This document shows positions 42,099-51,123 of a DNA stretch of 64,000 bases, piece by piece. A model generated the notes under the pieces. The model was not told where the DNA came from. It was given only the letters and a program-made list of their open reading frames with translations, and did not search any database. This DNA comes from Polyangiaceae bacterium (GTDB taxonomy: Bacteria > Myxococcota_A > Polyangia > Polyangiales > Polyangiaceae): positions 806,001-870,000 of the forward strand of contig JAWKRG010000002.1 in NCBI GenBank assembly GCA_041389725.1. The letters run 5' to 3'. The position numbers were made by a program, and so were the translations under genes. Within the stretch, counting starts at the first letter, position 1, and the number at the start of each line of letters is the position of its first letter.

Positions 42099-43985
42099 AT
42101 GTCGAACAACGAAAAAAAGCCGGAAAACCGTCGCGACTTCCTGGTTGGGTCATTGGCCGCTGGGGCCGTGGCAATGCTCTCGGGATGCGAAAACAAAGGC
42201 CAGCCCGGAGCAGCCGGGACGGCTAGCGCCCCCGCCGGGAGTGGTGCAGCGCACTCGGCGGGAGCGTCCGTCGAGGTCGCCCCAGGCAAGCTGGATGACT
42301 ACTACGGTTTCTGGAGCGGCGGACACTCGGGGGAGATCCGCATTCTGGGCATTCCCTCGATGCGAGAGCTGAAGCGCATCCCCGTGTTCAACCGCGACTC
42401 CGCCACCGGCTGGGGCGGAACCGACTACTCGAAGGAGATCCTGGGCGGGACGCTGTCGGGCGATACCCACCACGTCCACGCTTCCTACAACGACGGCACC
42501 TACGACGGTCGCTACATCTACGTGAACGACAAGTCTCACGCGCGATTGGCTCGAGTCGACTGCGAGTCGATGGAAGTGGACAAGATCACCGCAATCCCCA
42601 ATGCGCAGGGAACGCACGGCATTTTCCCTCAGCGTCACAAGACCGGGCTCGTTCTCTGCAACGCGGAGTTCCGCACTCCCCAAGTCAATGACGGACGCGA
42701 TCTGGATGACGCCAAGAAGTGGGGCGCCATGCACACCGCCATCGATGGCGAGACCATGGAAGTGAAGTGGCAGGTGATGGTGGAGGGCAACATGGACCTC
42801 TGCGCCACCGACTACAAAGGGACGTATTCCTTCGCTACTTCTTACAACCTCGAAGGTGCGATCGACGCCGAAGGCATGATGGCCAACGAGCGGGACTGCC
42901 TCTACGTCTTCAACATCCCGGAAATAGAAAAGGCGGTAGCCGAAGGCAAGGGCATCAAGATCGGGGACGTGGACGTGCCGGTGATCGACGCCCGCGGCGA
43001 CAATGGTCCCTACGTGATGCGAGTGCCGGTGCCCAAGAGCCCCCACGGCGTGAACATCGACCCCACTGGCAAGTACGCCGTGGTGTCGGGCAAGCTGTCT
43101 CCCACGGTCAGCGTCGTGGCCATCGAAAAGCTTGCCGACGCCTTCGCTGGCAAGATCAAGCCGCGGGACTGCGTGATTGCGGAGCCCGAGGTCGGTCTGG
43201 GCCCACTGCATACCGCCTTCGACAACAAGGGCAACGCCTACACCTCGATCTTCCTCGACTCGGTGGTGACCAAGTGGAACATCGACAAGGCGATTCAGGC
43301 CTACAGTGCCAAGGGCGAAAAGCCGGATCCCATCATCCAGAAGATCGACGTCCACTACCAAATTGGGCACATCAACGCCAGCATGAGCGAGACCAAGGAG
43401 GCCGACGGCAAGTGGCTCATCGCGCTGTGCAAGTTCTCCAAGGACCGCTTCCTGAACGTAGGCCCCCTGCACAGTGAGAACGACCAACTGATCGACATCT
43501 CCGGCGACAAGATGGTGCTGGTGCACGACGGTCCCACCTATCCCGAGCCCCACGACGCGGTGATCGTGAAGAAAGACCTGTTCCACCCGAAGAAGATGCA
43601 GAAGCGCACGATGCCGCGCTTCGAGCGCTACGAGAAGTGGGCGAAAGAAGACGGCATCGACCTGTTCAAGGACAACAAGGTCATCAAGAAGGGGAAGAAC
43701 GTCCGCGTCTACATGACGAGCCTGGCACCCAACTTCGGCCTCAAGGAAATCCGGGTGAAGAAGGGCGACACGGTGCAACTGATCGTCACCAACCAGGACA
43801 GGGTGGAAGACCTGTGCCATGGCGTTTGCGTCAGCAAGCACGACGTCACGTTCCTGGTGAACCCGCAGGACACACAAAGCTTCACCTTCGTCGCCGACAA
43901 ACCCGGACTCTTCTGGTACTATTGCCCCTGGTTCTGCCACGCGCTGCATCTGGAGATGCGCGGACGACTGGTCGTCGAAGCGTGA
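42099..43985 (+). CDS. nosZ: Nitrous oxide reductase, Tat-exported, predicted lipoprotein
   Basis: A 628-residue enzyme that reduces N2O to N2 in the periplasm. ENRRDFLVG (about 9-17) is a Tat signal, and the hydrophobic stretch ends AMLSGC, a lipobox at Cys 30, unusual for NosZ. The propeller keeps the CuZ histidines: THHVHAS, GTHGIFPQ, SPHGVN, PLHTAFD, GHINAS (first His) and EPHDAV. The CuA domain keeps DLCHGV and YYCPWFCHALHLEM. The sequence is clade I-like, with a Tat signal and a YYGFWSGGHSGE opening. Its length is normal. It is followed by nosR after 91 bases. Confidence 0.96.
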   Translation: MSNNEKKPENRRDFLVGSLAAGAVAMLSGCENKGQPGAAGTASAPAGSGAAHSAGASVEVAPGKLDDYYGFWSGGHSGEIRILGIPSMRELKRIPVFNRDSATGWGGTDYSKEILGGTLSGDTHHVHASYNDGTYDGRYIYVNDKSHARLARVDCESMEVDKITAIPNAQGTHGIFPQRHKTGLVLCNAEFRTPQVNDGRDLDDAKKWGAMHTAIDGETMEVKWQVMVEGNMDLCATDYKGTYSFATSYNLEGAIDAEGMMANERDCLYVFNIPEIEKAVAEGKGIKIGDVDVPVIDARGDNGPYVMRVPVPKSPHGVNIDPTGKYAVVSGKLSPTVSVVAIEKLADAFAGKIKPRDCVIAEPEVGLGPLHTAFDNKGNAYTSIFLDSVVTKWNIDKAIQAYSAKGEKPDPIIQKIDVHYQIGHINASMSETKEADGKWLIALCKFSKDRFLNVGPLHSENDQLIDISGDKMVLVHDGPTYPEPHDAVIVKKDLFHPKKMQKRTMPRFERYEKWAKEDGIDLFKDNKVIKKGKNVRVYMTSLAPNFGLKEIRVKKGDTVQLIVTNQDRVEDLCHGVCVSKHDVTFLVNPQDTQSFTFVADKPGLFWYYCPWFCHALHLEMRGRLVVEA

Positions 43986-44076
43986 CGCCAACTCGCGAGA
44001 GCGGCTTGCTGGCCTCAGTGAGCCGCTCTTCGCTCCACCCACTGCACGGGGGGGCAGTCGTTGGGAGTGCCACCAA

Positions 44077-46182
44077 GTGTCACATCCGCTGATTCGCTTG
44101 ATCCTCTGTCTCGCGGTAGGCCTCGTGCTTGGGCTCCGTGGCGCACCTGCCTTGGCGTCCAAGGGTCCACCGCCCGACAAGCTCGACTGTGCAAAGCTGC
44201 CGTGTGCGCTGGCACTGCCCGACGCGGCGAGCTTCGAAGACGTCCCGGGCGCGCCCTACAAGCAGGGCAAGTCCGCCAAAGGAGAACCGGCGGGCTGGGT
44301 GGTGATGTCCACGGACATCGTCGACATCAAAGCCTACTCGGGTAAGCCCCTCGTCACCTTGGTCGGACTCCGACCCGACGGCACTATCGCCGGCGCTCGC
44401 GTCGTCCACCACAGCGAGCCCATCCTCCTGGTCGGCATTCCGGAAAAGGCGCTGCATGACTTCGTCTCCCACTACTCGGGCATGAAGGCGACCCAGCGCG
44501 TCACGGTCGGCGCGAGCCATGAGCCCGACGTGATCAGCGTCGACGTGGTGTCCGGCGCGACCGTGACGGTGCTGGCGCAAAACCAGACCATCCTGGAGTC
44601 GGCGCGCGCGCTGGGTGAGGCCGTGGGCGTCGTGGAAGCCGCCCCGCTGGTGCCGGGTCACTTCGTGGAAGAAGCCGAGGCGTGGACTTGGCAGCAGATG
44701 GAGGAACGCAAGGTCTTCGGCCGTTTGACGTTGAGCGAAGCCGACATGGGGCTCGAAGACCGCGACGGCACCTTCATCGATCTGTACTTCACCATCGCGG
44801 ACGCACCGCAGATCGGCAAGGCGCTGCTCGGTGAGCGGGAGTATGCCTATCACCTGAAGCAGCTTGCGCCCGGCGAACACATCTTGGTGGTGTTCGGCAA
44901 CGGCTCGAACTCTTTCAAGGGCTCCGGCTTCGTGCGTGGTGGCATCTTCGACCGTGTGCGCATGGAGCAGGGTCTGAAGTCCGTAATCTTTCATGACAAC
45001 ATGTACACGAACCTGCCTGGCGCCCTGGCCCAGGGGGCGCCCACCTTCAAAGAAGCGGCGGCGTTCCATGTTCCCGCGGGCAAGCTCGACCCGGGCAGGA
45101 CCTACTCCTTGGTGTTCTTGGGCAGCCGCTACAACCAGCGCGGCGGCTTTTCCAGGGACTTCCAGGAAGTGAAGTCGGACCATCGCCTACCGAAGAGCGT
45201 GTACGTGCTGGACGGGCCCGATCCGGAGTCGATGATCTGGCGCAACGCCTGGCGGCGAAGCAAGTTGGAGGCGATGCTGCTGGGCAGCGCACTGTTCCTG
45301 ATCGTGCTCGTGTTCGCAGCGCGACGCTGGACCACGGCGCGCATGAAGCGCCTCGAAGCGTTGCACCTGGTAAGCATGGTGTTGGCACTGGGCGGCTTTG
45401 GCTTGTGGCTTCGCGTACAACCTTCCGTCACGCAGGTGCTGACCTTCGTCGACTCCGTCGTGCGGGAATGGCGCATGGGGCTGTTCCTGAGCGAGCCGCT
45501 GCTCTTCGTATTCTGGATCTTCATCGCCGTCGTGACCGTGGTCTGGGGACGAGGCGTCTTCTGCGGTTGGGCCTGCCCCTACGGCGCGCTGAGCGAACTG
45601 GTGTTCAAGCTGGGACGGCTGCTGAAGCTGCCCGCCTTCGAGCTGCCGGACCGCATCCACAAGCCGCTACGCTGGCTCCGCTACGTGGTGCTCGTCGTGC
45701 TGATTGCGGTGTTCTTGCGCGCGCCGCAGCTAGGGGAGCAACTGGCTGAAGTAGAGCCGTTCAAGTCCACGTTCTACGTGAAGGCGTGGGCGCGCCCCTT
45801 GGGCTTCTTCGTCTACTGGTTGGCACTCCTCGGCGTCGCCCTGGTCATGTATCGCCCGTTTTGTCGCTACCTTTGCCCCCTGGGCGCGGCGTTGGCGATA
45901 CCGGGCAGCCTGCGACTCTCGGGCCCCTATCGTCGCGCGTTCTGCTCCAAGTGCACCATCTGCACCCGAGGTTGCGAGCCTCGGGCGATCCGCAAAGACG
46001 GCACGATCGATCCCCGGGAATGCCTGTCGTGCATGGAATGCGAGGCGAACTATCGAGACCACCAAGTATGTCCTCCCTTGGTCGCGATCGACCGCTTGAC
46101 CCGTCGCGGGAGCCCCGGCAGCCTGGCGCCGAAAGCCAAGGAAAAGCTGGCGGACCTCGAGCGGGACGCGCAGAAGGTGTGA
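44077..46182 (+). CDS. nosR: NosR, flavin/iron-sulfur membrane protein for N2O reductase
   Basis: A 701-residue protein from GTG, with a signal peptide and a periplasmic FMN-binding domain to about 400. The flavinylation motif SGATVT is at 159-164, with Thr 164 the likely FMN site. Six or so helices follow, then CGWACPYGALSE and CRYLCPLGAALAIP, and two C-terminal ferredoxin clusters: CSKCTICTRGC and CLSCMECEANY with a later C. NosR carries electrons to NosZ and supports its maturation. It requires an ApbE-type flavin transferase, which is not encoded in this window. Confidence 0.95.
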   Translation: MSHPLIRLILCLAVGLVLGLRGAPALASKGPPPDKLDCAKLPCALALPDAASFEDVPGAPYKQGKSAKGEPAGWVVMSTDIVDIKAYSGKPLVTLVGLRPDGTIAGARVVHHSEPILLVGIPEKALHDFVSHYSGMKATQRVTVGASHEPDVISVDVVSGATVTVLAQNQTILESARALGEAVGVVEAAPLVPGHFVEEAEAWTWQQMEERKVFGRLTLSEADMGLEDRDGTFIDLYFTIADAPQIGKALLGEREYAYHLKQLAPGEHILVVFGNGSNSFKGSGFVRGGIFDRVRMEQGLKSVIFHDNMYTNLPGALAQGAPTFKEAAAFHVPAGKLDPGRTYSLVFLGSRYNQRGGFSRDFQEVKSDHRLPKSVYVLDGPDPESMIWRNAWRRSKLEAMLLGSALFLIVLVFAARRWTTARMKRLEALHLVSMVLALGGFGLWLRVQPSVTQVLTFVDSVVREWRMGLFLSEPLLFVFWIFIAVVTVVWGRGVFCGWACPYGALSELVFKLGRLLKLPAFELPDRIHKPLRWLRYVVLVVLIAVFLRAPQLGEQLAEVEPFKSTFYVKAWARPLGFFVYWLALLGVALVMYRPFCRYLCPLGAALAIPGSLRLSGPYRRAFCSKCTICTRGCEPRAIRKDGTIDPRECLSCMECEANYRDHQVCPPLVAIDRLTRRGSPGSLAPKAKEKLADLERDAQKV

Positions 46183-46192
46183 GGCGCCCACG

Positions 46193-47419
46193 GTGTACCG
46201 ACAGATCGCAGCAATGTCTCTCGCGGCACTGTTGACGGTCGTCAACGCACAGGCCCGCACACTCACGGTGGAAACCGGCGCCTCGGCGCAGGCAGCGCTG
46301 GACACGGCCCAGGACGGCGACACCGTGCGGCTGATGCCAGGCGTGCATCGCGGCAACCTCGTCGTACGAAAACGTGTCGTGCTGACCGGTCCTGGCGCAA
46401 CAGTCGATGGCGGCGGCAGCGGATCCGTCGTCCGAGTCGAGGCGGCCTTCGCCACCGTGCGCGAACTTGGTCTGCGCAACGGAGGGCGTGACCTGGGTGC
46501 TCCGGATGCCTGTGTGTACGTGGCGAAGACCGCCACGGGCGCAGTCCTCGATCAATTGACGATTCGCTGCCCCGGCTTCGGTGTGTGGGTGCACGAGACC
46601 CGCGGCGCGGTGGTGTCCAACAGCCGCATCACCGGTTCCCTGGAGGGCAACCGCCCTGAGCGCGGCAACGCCATCCAGTTGTTCGACGGCTCGAAACTAC
46701 TGGTGCGGGGCAACAAGATCTTCGGCGGCCGCGACGGGATCTACTTGTCTGCTACCGATGACAGCACCATCGAAGACAACGAAGTCGAGCAGGCACGCTA
46801 CGGCGTCCACTACATGTACTCACATCGGAACACGGTGCGCCGCAACCGGGTATTCAAGGGCCAGGCTGGGTTCGCCTTGATGTACAGCCGCAACATCGTC
46901 GCCGAAGGGAACCTTGCGGACGGCAATTTGGAGGGCGGATTCTTCCTGCGAGACGTCGAAGATTGCACGATCAAAGACAACCGCTCGACCCACAATGGCA
47001 TCGGGCTCTTCTTCTACGGCAGCACCACGAACCACCTTGAGCACAACCTGTTCCGGGACAACGAGATTGGCGTGAAGATCTGGGGGGGCAGCATCCACAA
47101 CGAAGTGACCGGCAATGCCTTCATCGGCAACCGCGACCAGGTCTTCTACGTGTCCAGTGAAGACCTGGTCTTTGGCGAGGAGTACGCAGGCAACTTCTGG
47201 GGCGACTACATGGGCTGGGACCAAAACGGCGATGGCTTCGGCGATCGCCCGTATCGGGTGGACAGCTTCACCACGAATCTGGTGCACCGCTTTCCCAGCG
47301 CCGTGTTGCTGATGCGAAGTCCCGCCTTGGAGTTGCTGTCGCACTTGGAACAGCGGTTGCCCTTGCTGCGGGTGCCCACGGTCGTGGATAAGCGGCCCTT
47401 GATGAGAACGGACTTGTGA
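46193..47419 (+). CDS. nosD: NosD, periplasmic maturation factor
   Basis: A 408-residue protein starting with GTG ten bases after nosR. A signal peptide (about 1-21) is followed by a right-handed parallel beta-helix of CASH repeats, visible as successive N-x-x repeats such as VVSNSRITGS, DNEVEQARYGVHYMYSHRNTV, NRVFKGQAGFALMYSRNIV and NRSTHNGIGLFFYGSTTNH. NosD works with NosF and NosY in supplying sulfide or assembling the CuZ site. Confidence 0.93.
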   Translation: MYRQIAAMSLAALLTVVNAQARTLTVETGASAQAALDTAQDGDTVRLMPGVHRGNLVVRKRVVLTGPGATVDGGGSGSVVRVEAAFATVRELGLRNGGRDLGAPDACVYVAKTATGAVLDQLTIRCPGFGVWVHETRGAVVSNSRITGSLEGNRPERGNAIQLFDGSKLLVRGNKIFGGRDGIYLSATDDSTIEDNEVEQARYGVHYMYSHRNTVRRNRVFKGQAGFALMYSRNIVAEGNLADGNLEGGFFLRDVEDCTIKDNRSTHNGIGLFFYGSTTNHLEHNLFRDNEIGVKIWGGSIHNEVTGNAFIGNRDQVFYVSSEDLVFGEEYAGNFWGDYMGWDQNGDGFGDRPYRVDSFTTNLVHRFPSAVLLMRSPALELLSHLEQRLPLLRVPTVVDKRPLMRTDL

Positions 47420-47420
47420 G

Positions 47421-48335
47421 ATGAAGGCCCTCACACTCGAGCACGTCTCCGTTCGCTTTGGCACCGTTCAGGCCCTTCGCGACGTGAGTCTGTCCGTGAA
47501 GGAGGGCGAAATTGTCATGCTGGTGGGCCCAAACGGCGCGGGCAAGTCCACGTTGATTCGCGTGCTGCTCGGGCTGGTGCGCCCCGACTCGGGCCGCCTC
47601 GTGGTCGACGGCAAGCCGCGCGACGTGGACAACGCTTTCAAGGCGGAGCTGGGCTATCTGCCCGAGGCCGTGGCGTTCGCGGAGAACCTCAGCGGTCGAC
47701 AAGTGTTGTCCTTCTTCGCCTCGGCCCGTGGCACGAGCAGAGGAAGAGTGGACGAAGTACTGCAGCGCGTCGGGTTGGCCCACGCCGCGCGGCGCGCCGT
47801 GCGCGGCTACTCCCGGGGCATGCGCCAACGACTGGGCTTGGGGCTCAGCATCTTGGCAGACCCCAAGTTGCTGATCTTGGACGAGCCCACGGGTGGTCTG
47901 GACCAAGAAGGGCTCTCGGTGCTGTGGTCGGTGCTGACCGAGTGGCGAGAGCGTGGTCGCATGGTGCTCCTGGCCAGCCACGAGCTCACGCTGATGGAAC
48001 GCCGCATCGATCGCATGTGCGTCGTGCACCATGGCCAAGCCATCGCCGATGACACGCCTGGTCGCATTCGAGAACAAACGCCTCTGCCCATCAACGTCCA
48101 CGTCGGCGTCTCGACGGCGAACGGTGCCGCCAATGAGATGCGCGCGCGGCTCTCTGCCTCGTGCCCCAGCGCCGCCATTCGCACCGAGGCAGACGAGTTG
48201 GTGGTGGCCGTGGCGCAAGGCGAACTCAAAGCGCTGCTGGCAGTCGCCAGCGCCGCGGAAGGCGTGTCAGGGCTGAGAGTGGTCGAACCTGGACTGGACG
48301 ACGTCTACGAACATCTGATTGGGGAGGCCGGCTGA
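47421..48335 (+). CDS. nosF: NosF, ABC transporter ATPase
   Basis: A 304-residue ATPase with Walker A GPNGAGKST (about 35-43), a Q-loop region at YLPE, signature YSRGMRQR (about 131-138), Walker B LLILDEPT (about 151-158) and an H-loop near SHELTL. It pairs with NosY to form the transporter that delivers a sulfur species for CuZ assembly. The start codon is one base after the nosD stop, indicating tight coupling. Confidence 0.95.
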   Translation: MKALTLEHVSVRFGTVQALRDVSLSVKEGEIVMLVGPNGAGKSTLIRVLLGLVRPDSGRLVVDGKPRDVDNAFKAELGYLPEAVAFAENLSGRQVLSFFASARGTSRGRVDEVLQRVGLAHAARRAVRGYSRGMRQRLGLGLSILADPKLLILDEPTGGLDQEGLSVLWSVLTEWRERGRMVLLASHELTLMERRIDRMCVVHHGQAIADDTPGRIREQTPLPINVHVGVSTANGAANEMRARLSASCPSAAIRTEADELVVAVAQGELKALLAVASAAEGVSGLRVVEPGLDDVYEHLIGEAG

Positions 48336-48336
48336 G

Positions 48337-49134
48337 ATGCTGCGAGTAGGCAGAGCCCTGGTATTCCACGAACTCCTCGAGCGCACGCGCGACCGCTGGG
48401 TGCTGGTGATCAGCTTGGTGTTCGCCGCCCTGGCGTCGGCAGTCAGCTTGTACGCGCGCAGTGCGGAGGCGGCAGCCGCCAGTTTGGCTGGGCCGAGTCT
48501 GGTCACCCTGGTCAGCCTGGTGATCCCGTTGGTGGCGCTGGTGCTCGGGCACGACGCCGTCGTGGGCGAACGCGAGCGGAATACCCTGGGGTTGTTGCTC
48601 TCCCTGCCCGTGGGAACCCTCGAAGTCGTCGTCGCGAAGTTCCTCGGTCGCGCGCTGGCGCTCGCCGTCGCCGTGGGCCTGGGGCTGGGTGCCGCGCTCG
48701 CGATTGCGCCGGCGATGGAGCGACCCGTGTTGTTCGCGCTGATCGTACCGACCCTGCGACTGGGGATCGCGTTTCTCTCTCTCGGCGTCTTGGTGTCGTC
48801 GGTCACCAAGCGCCAGATCACCGCCGCCAGCATGGCCGTGACGCTCTGGTTCCTGTTCGTCTTCTTCTACGATCTGGGCTTGCTCGGCCTGCTGGTAGCG
48901 ACCGACGGCGCCATCTCCCAGAGCACCATTGCAGGGCTGGTCTTCGCCAATCCCGCCGGCCTGTACCGCATCGAAATGATGGCGTGGTTCTCCGGGCCAG
49001 AGTCCCTGAAGAACATGGGGTTGACCGTACCGCTGCCTTCCGCCGCGCTGAGTGGGGGACTGTGGACGGCGTGGTGTGTGCTGCCACCGCTCCTGAGCGG
49101 TCTGCTTTTGCACTTGGAGAAAGCCAAACGATGA
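48337..49134 (+). CDS. nosY: NosY, ABC transporter permease
   Basis: A 265-residue membrane protein preceded by GGGGAGG. Six hydrophobic helices are recognisable, with VVGERERNTLGLLLSLPVG in the cytoplasmic loop after the second helix, a feature of NosY-like ABC-2 permeases. It pairs with NosF. Its ATGA overlap with nosL ties the two genes. Confidence 0.93.
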   Translation: MLRVGRALVFHELLERTRDRWVLVISLVFAALASAVSLYARSAEAAAASLAGPSLVTLVSLVIPLVALVLGHDAVVGERERNTLGLLLSLPVGTLEVVVAKFLGRALALAVAVGLGLGAALAIAPAMERPVLFALIVPTLRLGIAFLSLGVLVSSVTKRQITAASMAVTLWFLFVFFYDLGLLGLLVATDGAISQSTIAGLVFANPAGLYRIEMMAWFSGPESLKNMGLTVPLPSAALSGGLWTAWCVLPPLLSGLLLHLEKAKR

Positions 49135-49643
49135 AAGCGCGCTACACGATGCCACTGATGGCAATGCTGCTAAGTGCAGCACTGCTGCCTGCGTGCAAAG
49201 AGGAGAAGAGCGAGACGAGCACTGCCGCAGCCGGCAGTGCCGCTCCCATCGGACTGGCCGAGTGCGCCGCCTGCAAGATGGTCGTCAGGGAGCAGCCTGC
49301 GCCCCGCGCGCAGGTGATTCACCGCGATGGCACACGCGCGCATCTCTGCTCCATCGGCGATTTGGTGCAGTACCTGCAGGCGCCGTCCCCCCACGGCAAG
49401 CCGAGCGCAATCTGGGTCGAGGGGCTGGAAGCCGAGTTCGACCCAACGGCTTCCGACACCAAGGAAAGATCGTTCATCGAAGCCACGTCGGCCCACTACG
49501 TGGTCGGCGTGAAACGAGAACGCATCATGGGCCCCGCCGTGCTGGCCTACGCAAGCGCAGAGGTAGCGAAATCCGCTGCCGCCAAGCATGGCGGCACGGT
49601 GAACGACTGGCAACAGCTTCAGGCCTACGTGCTGAAGAAGTAG
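49131..49643 (+). CDS. nosL: NosL, periplasmic copper chaperone lipoprotein
   Basis: A 170-residue lipoprotein with signal MKARYTMPLMAML... ending in LLPAC (Cys 22). The copper site CAACKM (45-50) is the conserved CxxCxM motif of NosL, followed by HRDGTRAHLCSIGDL with a further Cys. It delivers Cu(I) for CuZ and CuA maturation. Its start overlaps nosY by four bases. Confidence 0.93.
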   Translation: MKARYTMPLMAMLLSAALLPACKEEKSETSTAAAGSAAPIGLAECAACKMVVREQPAPRAQVIHRDGTRAHLCSIGDLVQYLQAPSPHGKPSAIWVEGLEAEFDPTASDTKERSFIEATSAHYVVGVKRERIMGPAVLAYASAEVAKSAAAKHGGTVNDWQQLQAYVLKK

Positions 49644-49654
49644 AGGGAGACGCA

Positions 49655-50041
49655 ATGGGAACCATCCGCTCGATCATGACGACCAATGTCATCTCCGTTC
49701 GACCCAAGACGTCCCTGCGTGAGGCCGTCGAGTTGCTGATCAAGCACGGGATCACGGGGCTGCCGGTAGTGGACGAAGGCGACGCAATCGTCGGCGTACT
49801 GTCGGAGAAGGACTTGTTGGCTGCCTTTTACGAGGACGCCCAAACGGTTGATGCGCTGATGACGAAAAACCCCGAGACCGTGCACGCGGACGCCGAGGTA
49901 GTCGAGGTGTTCGACATCCTGATGACCCACAATTTCCGGCGCATTCTCGTGCACGAGGACGGCAAGCTGGTTGGGCTCATCAGCCGCGCCGATCTGATGC
50001 CCGTAGTACTCGAAGCCTTGCTCGAGCGCATCGAGCACTAG
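49655..50041 (+). CDS. CBS-pair protein appended to the nos operon
   Basis: A 128-residue protein of two CBS domains: the first around IMTTNVISVRPKTSLREAVELLI (about 7-57) and the second around LMTKNPETVHADAEVVEVFDIL (about 68-120). GITGLPVVDEGDAIVGVLSEKDL and FRRILVHEDGKLVGLISRADL are the usual CBS ends. No catalytic domain is attached, so it is a nucleotide-sensing module. It begins 11 bases after nosL with AGAGGGAGA as ribosome-binding site, so co-transcription with nos is likely. The link to N2O reduction is inferred only from context. Confidence 0.85.
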   Translation: MGTIRSIMTTNVISVRPKTSLREAVELLIKHGITGLPVVDEGDAIVGVLSEKDLLAAFYEDAQTVDALMTKNPETVHADAEVVEVFDILMTHNFRRILVHEDGKLVGLISRADLMPVVLEALLERIEH

Positions 50042-50145
50042 CCGCCGAGAGCGCTGCACAATCTCGCAGCGTACGAATTGGGCGCCAGGGATGACATCGG
50101 TCATCGTGGTGGGGTTGCGTCCATCGCCGCGCGCTGCAGGTTTCC

Positions 50146-50544
50146 TTGAAGGCACTGGCCTACCCAATCAATCCGGCGTCGACCTGCACCGGCACGGCAC
50201 CGAACTTCTCGGGCTGTCCTTGCGACGGCGGTGGCACCTTCGATCTGACCTTAGGCAGTCCCAACAGTCTTTCCGCCAACGCTTGCACCGACGCGACCAG
50301 CGGTTTGGTCTACACGGGCACGCAAACGCTCCAGTTGCCCGGTGGCAGCGGCAGCACATCCACCTTCACGGTCAGCATGACCCAATACGGCAAGTGCACG
50401 GCTGCGACCGGCAGCTACACCTTGGATCAGATGACGAAGGCGTGCAGCGGCAACCTATCGGCCATGTGCCCGAAGGGTACCGACATGGTTGCGACGGTTT
50501 GCATCGTGTCGGGCAGCGCAGACTCCAACTGCAGCTTCAGCTGA
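50146..50544 (+). CDS. Possible secreted Cys protein lacking a visible signal peptide
   Basis: A 132-residue frame from a TTG at 50146. It has six to eight cysteines in a Thr/Ser/Gly-rich sequence (CTGTAPNFSGCPCDGGG, CTDATSGLVY, KACSGNLSAMCPKG), which suggests an exported domain. No signal peptide or better start is present upstream before the in-frame stop at 50092, so the gene may have lost its 5' end or a frameshift may be present. Confidence 0.35.
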   Translation: MKALAYPINPASTCTGTAPNFSGCPCDGGGTFDLTLGSPNSLSANACTDATSGLVYTGTQTLQLPGGSGSTSTFTVSMTQYGKCTAATGSYTLDQMTKACSGNLSAMCPKGTDMVATVCIVSGSADSNCSFS

Positions 50545-50678
50545 ACTGACGCGGGGGCCCGTAGGCCAGTCTCCGCGCGGCCCGGGTGCCTGCGCGGCGG
50601 CTTCCTGCACCCTCGCACCGCGGGACGAAGGCTGGTATGTTGCTTGGTGTCGGTGCTTCGGCACTGCCGCGAAACGTC

Positions 50679-51089
50679 ATGGCAGGGGATAGCGCAGTCA
50701 TCGTGGTGTTTGCCTACAGCTCTCTGCTGCGAGGCGAGCGGGATCACGACCTGTTGCATCGCTCGACGCTGCTGGGAAAGACGACGACTCAGCCTGGGTA
50801 TCGCCTAGTCGATCTCGGACCCTACGGCGCCATGATCACGGGGGGAGATCAGGTCGTGGTGGGCGAGCTTTGGGAGGTCGATCGCGAAACCTTGCGCGCC
50901 ATCGACGTGCGCAAGGAGGTTCCCGTGCTCTTCGAACGCAGCCGGATCGTCACTCACGACGGCGTGGAAGCGGAGGCCTACACCATGCCTTGGGACCGCG
51001 TGGTGGGGCGGAAGCGGCTCGCCAACGGAGATTGGAAGCAACGCTTCGCCCCAAAACCGCTGCAGCGACCACGGCCGAAGTGGCGCTAG
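50679..51089 (+). CDS. Gamma-glutamylcyclotransferase-like (AIG2/GGCT) protein
   Basis: A 136-residue protein read from the ATG at 50679. The family opening VFVYGTL is here VFAYSSLLRGERDHDLLH (about 9-26), then TQPGYRLVDLGPYGAMITGGDQVVVGELWEVD (about 41-72), all typical of the GGCT fold. The family removes gamma-glutamyl groups or acts on related amides. A Glu expected near PVLFERS is present. It is followed by the hairpin array. Confidence 0.78.
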   Translation: MAGDSAVIVVFAYSSLLRGERDHDLLHRSTLLGKTTTQPGYRLVDLGPYGAMITGGDQVVVGELWEVDRETLRAIDVRKEVPVLFERSRIVTHDGVEAEAYTMPWDRVVGRKRLANGDWKQRFAPKPLQRPRPKWR

Positions 51090-51123
51090 TAAAACCCGCG
51101 CGACCGCTCGCCGGCCGGCGGGC

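Noticed and set aside
42150..44180. Minus-strand frame of 676 residues opposite nosZ
   Set aside because: It is the complement of a clearly functional nosZ, and its His/Val/Asp-rich translation has no recognisable fold.
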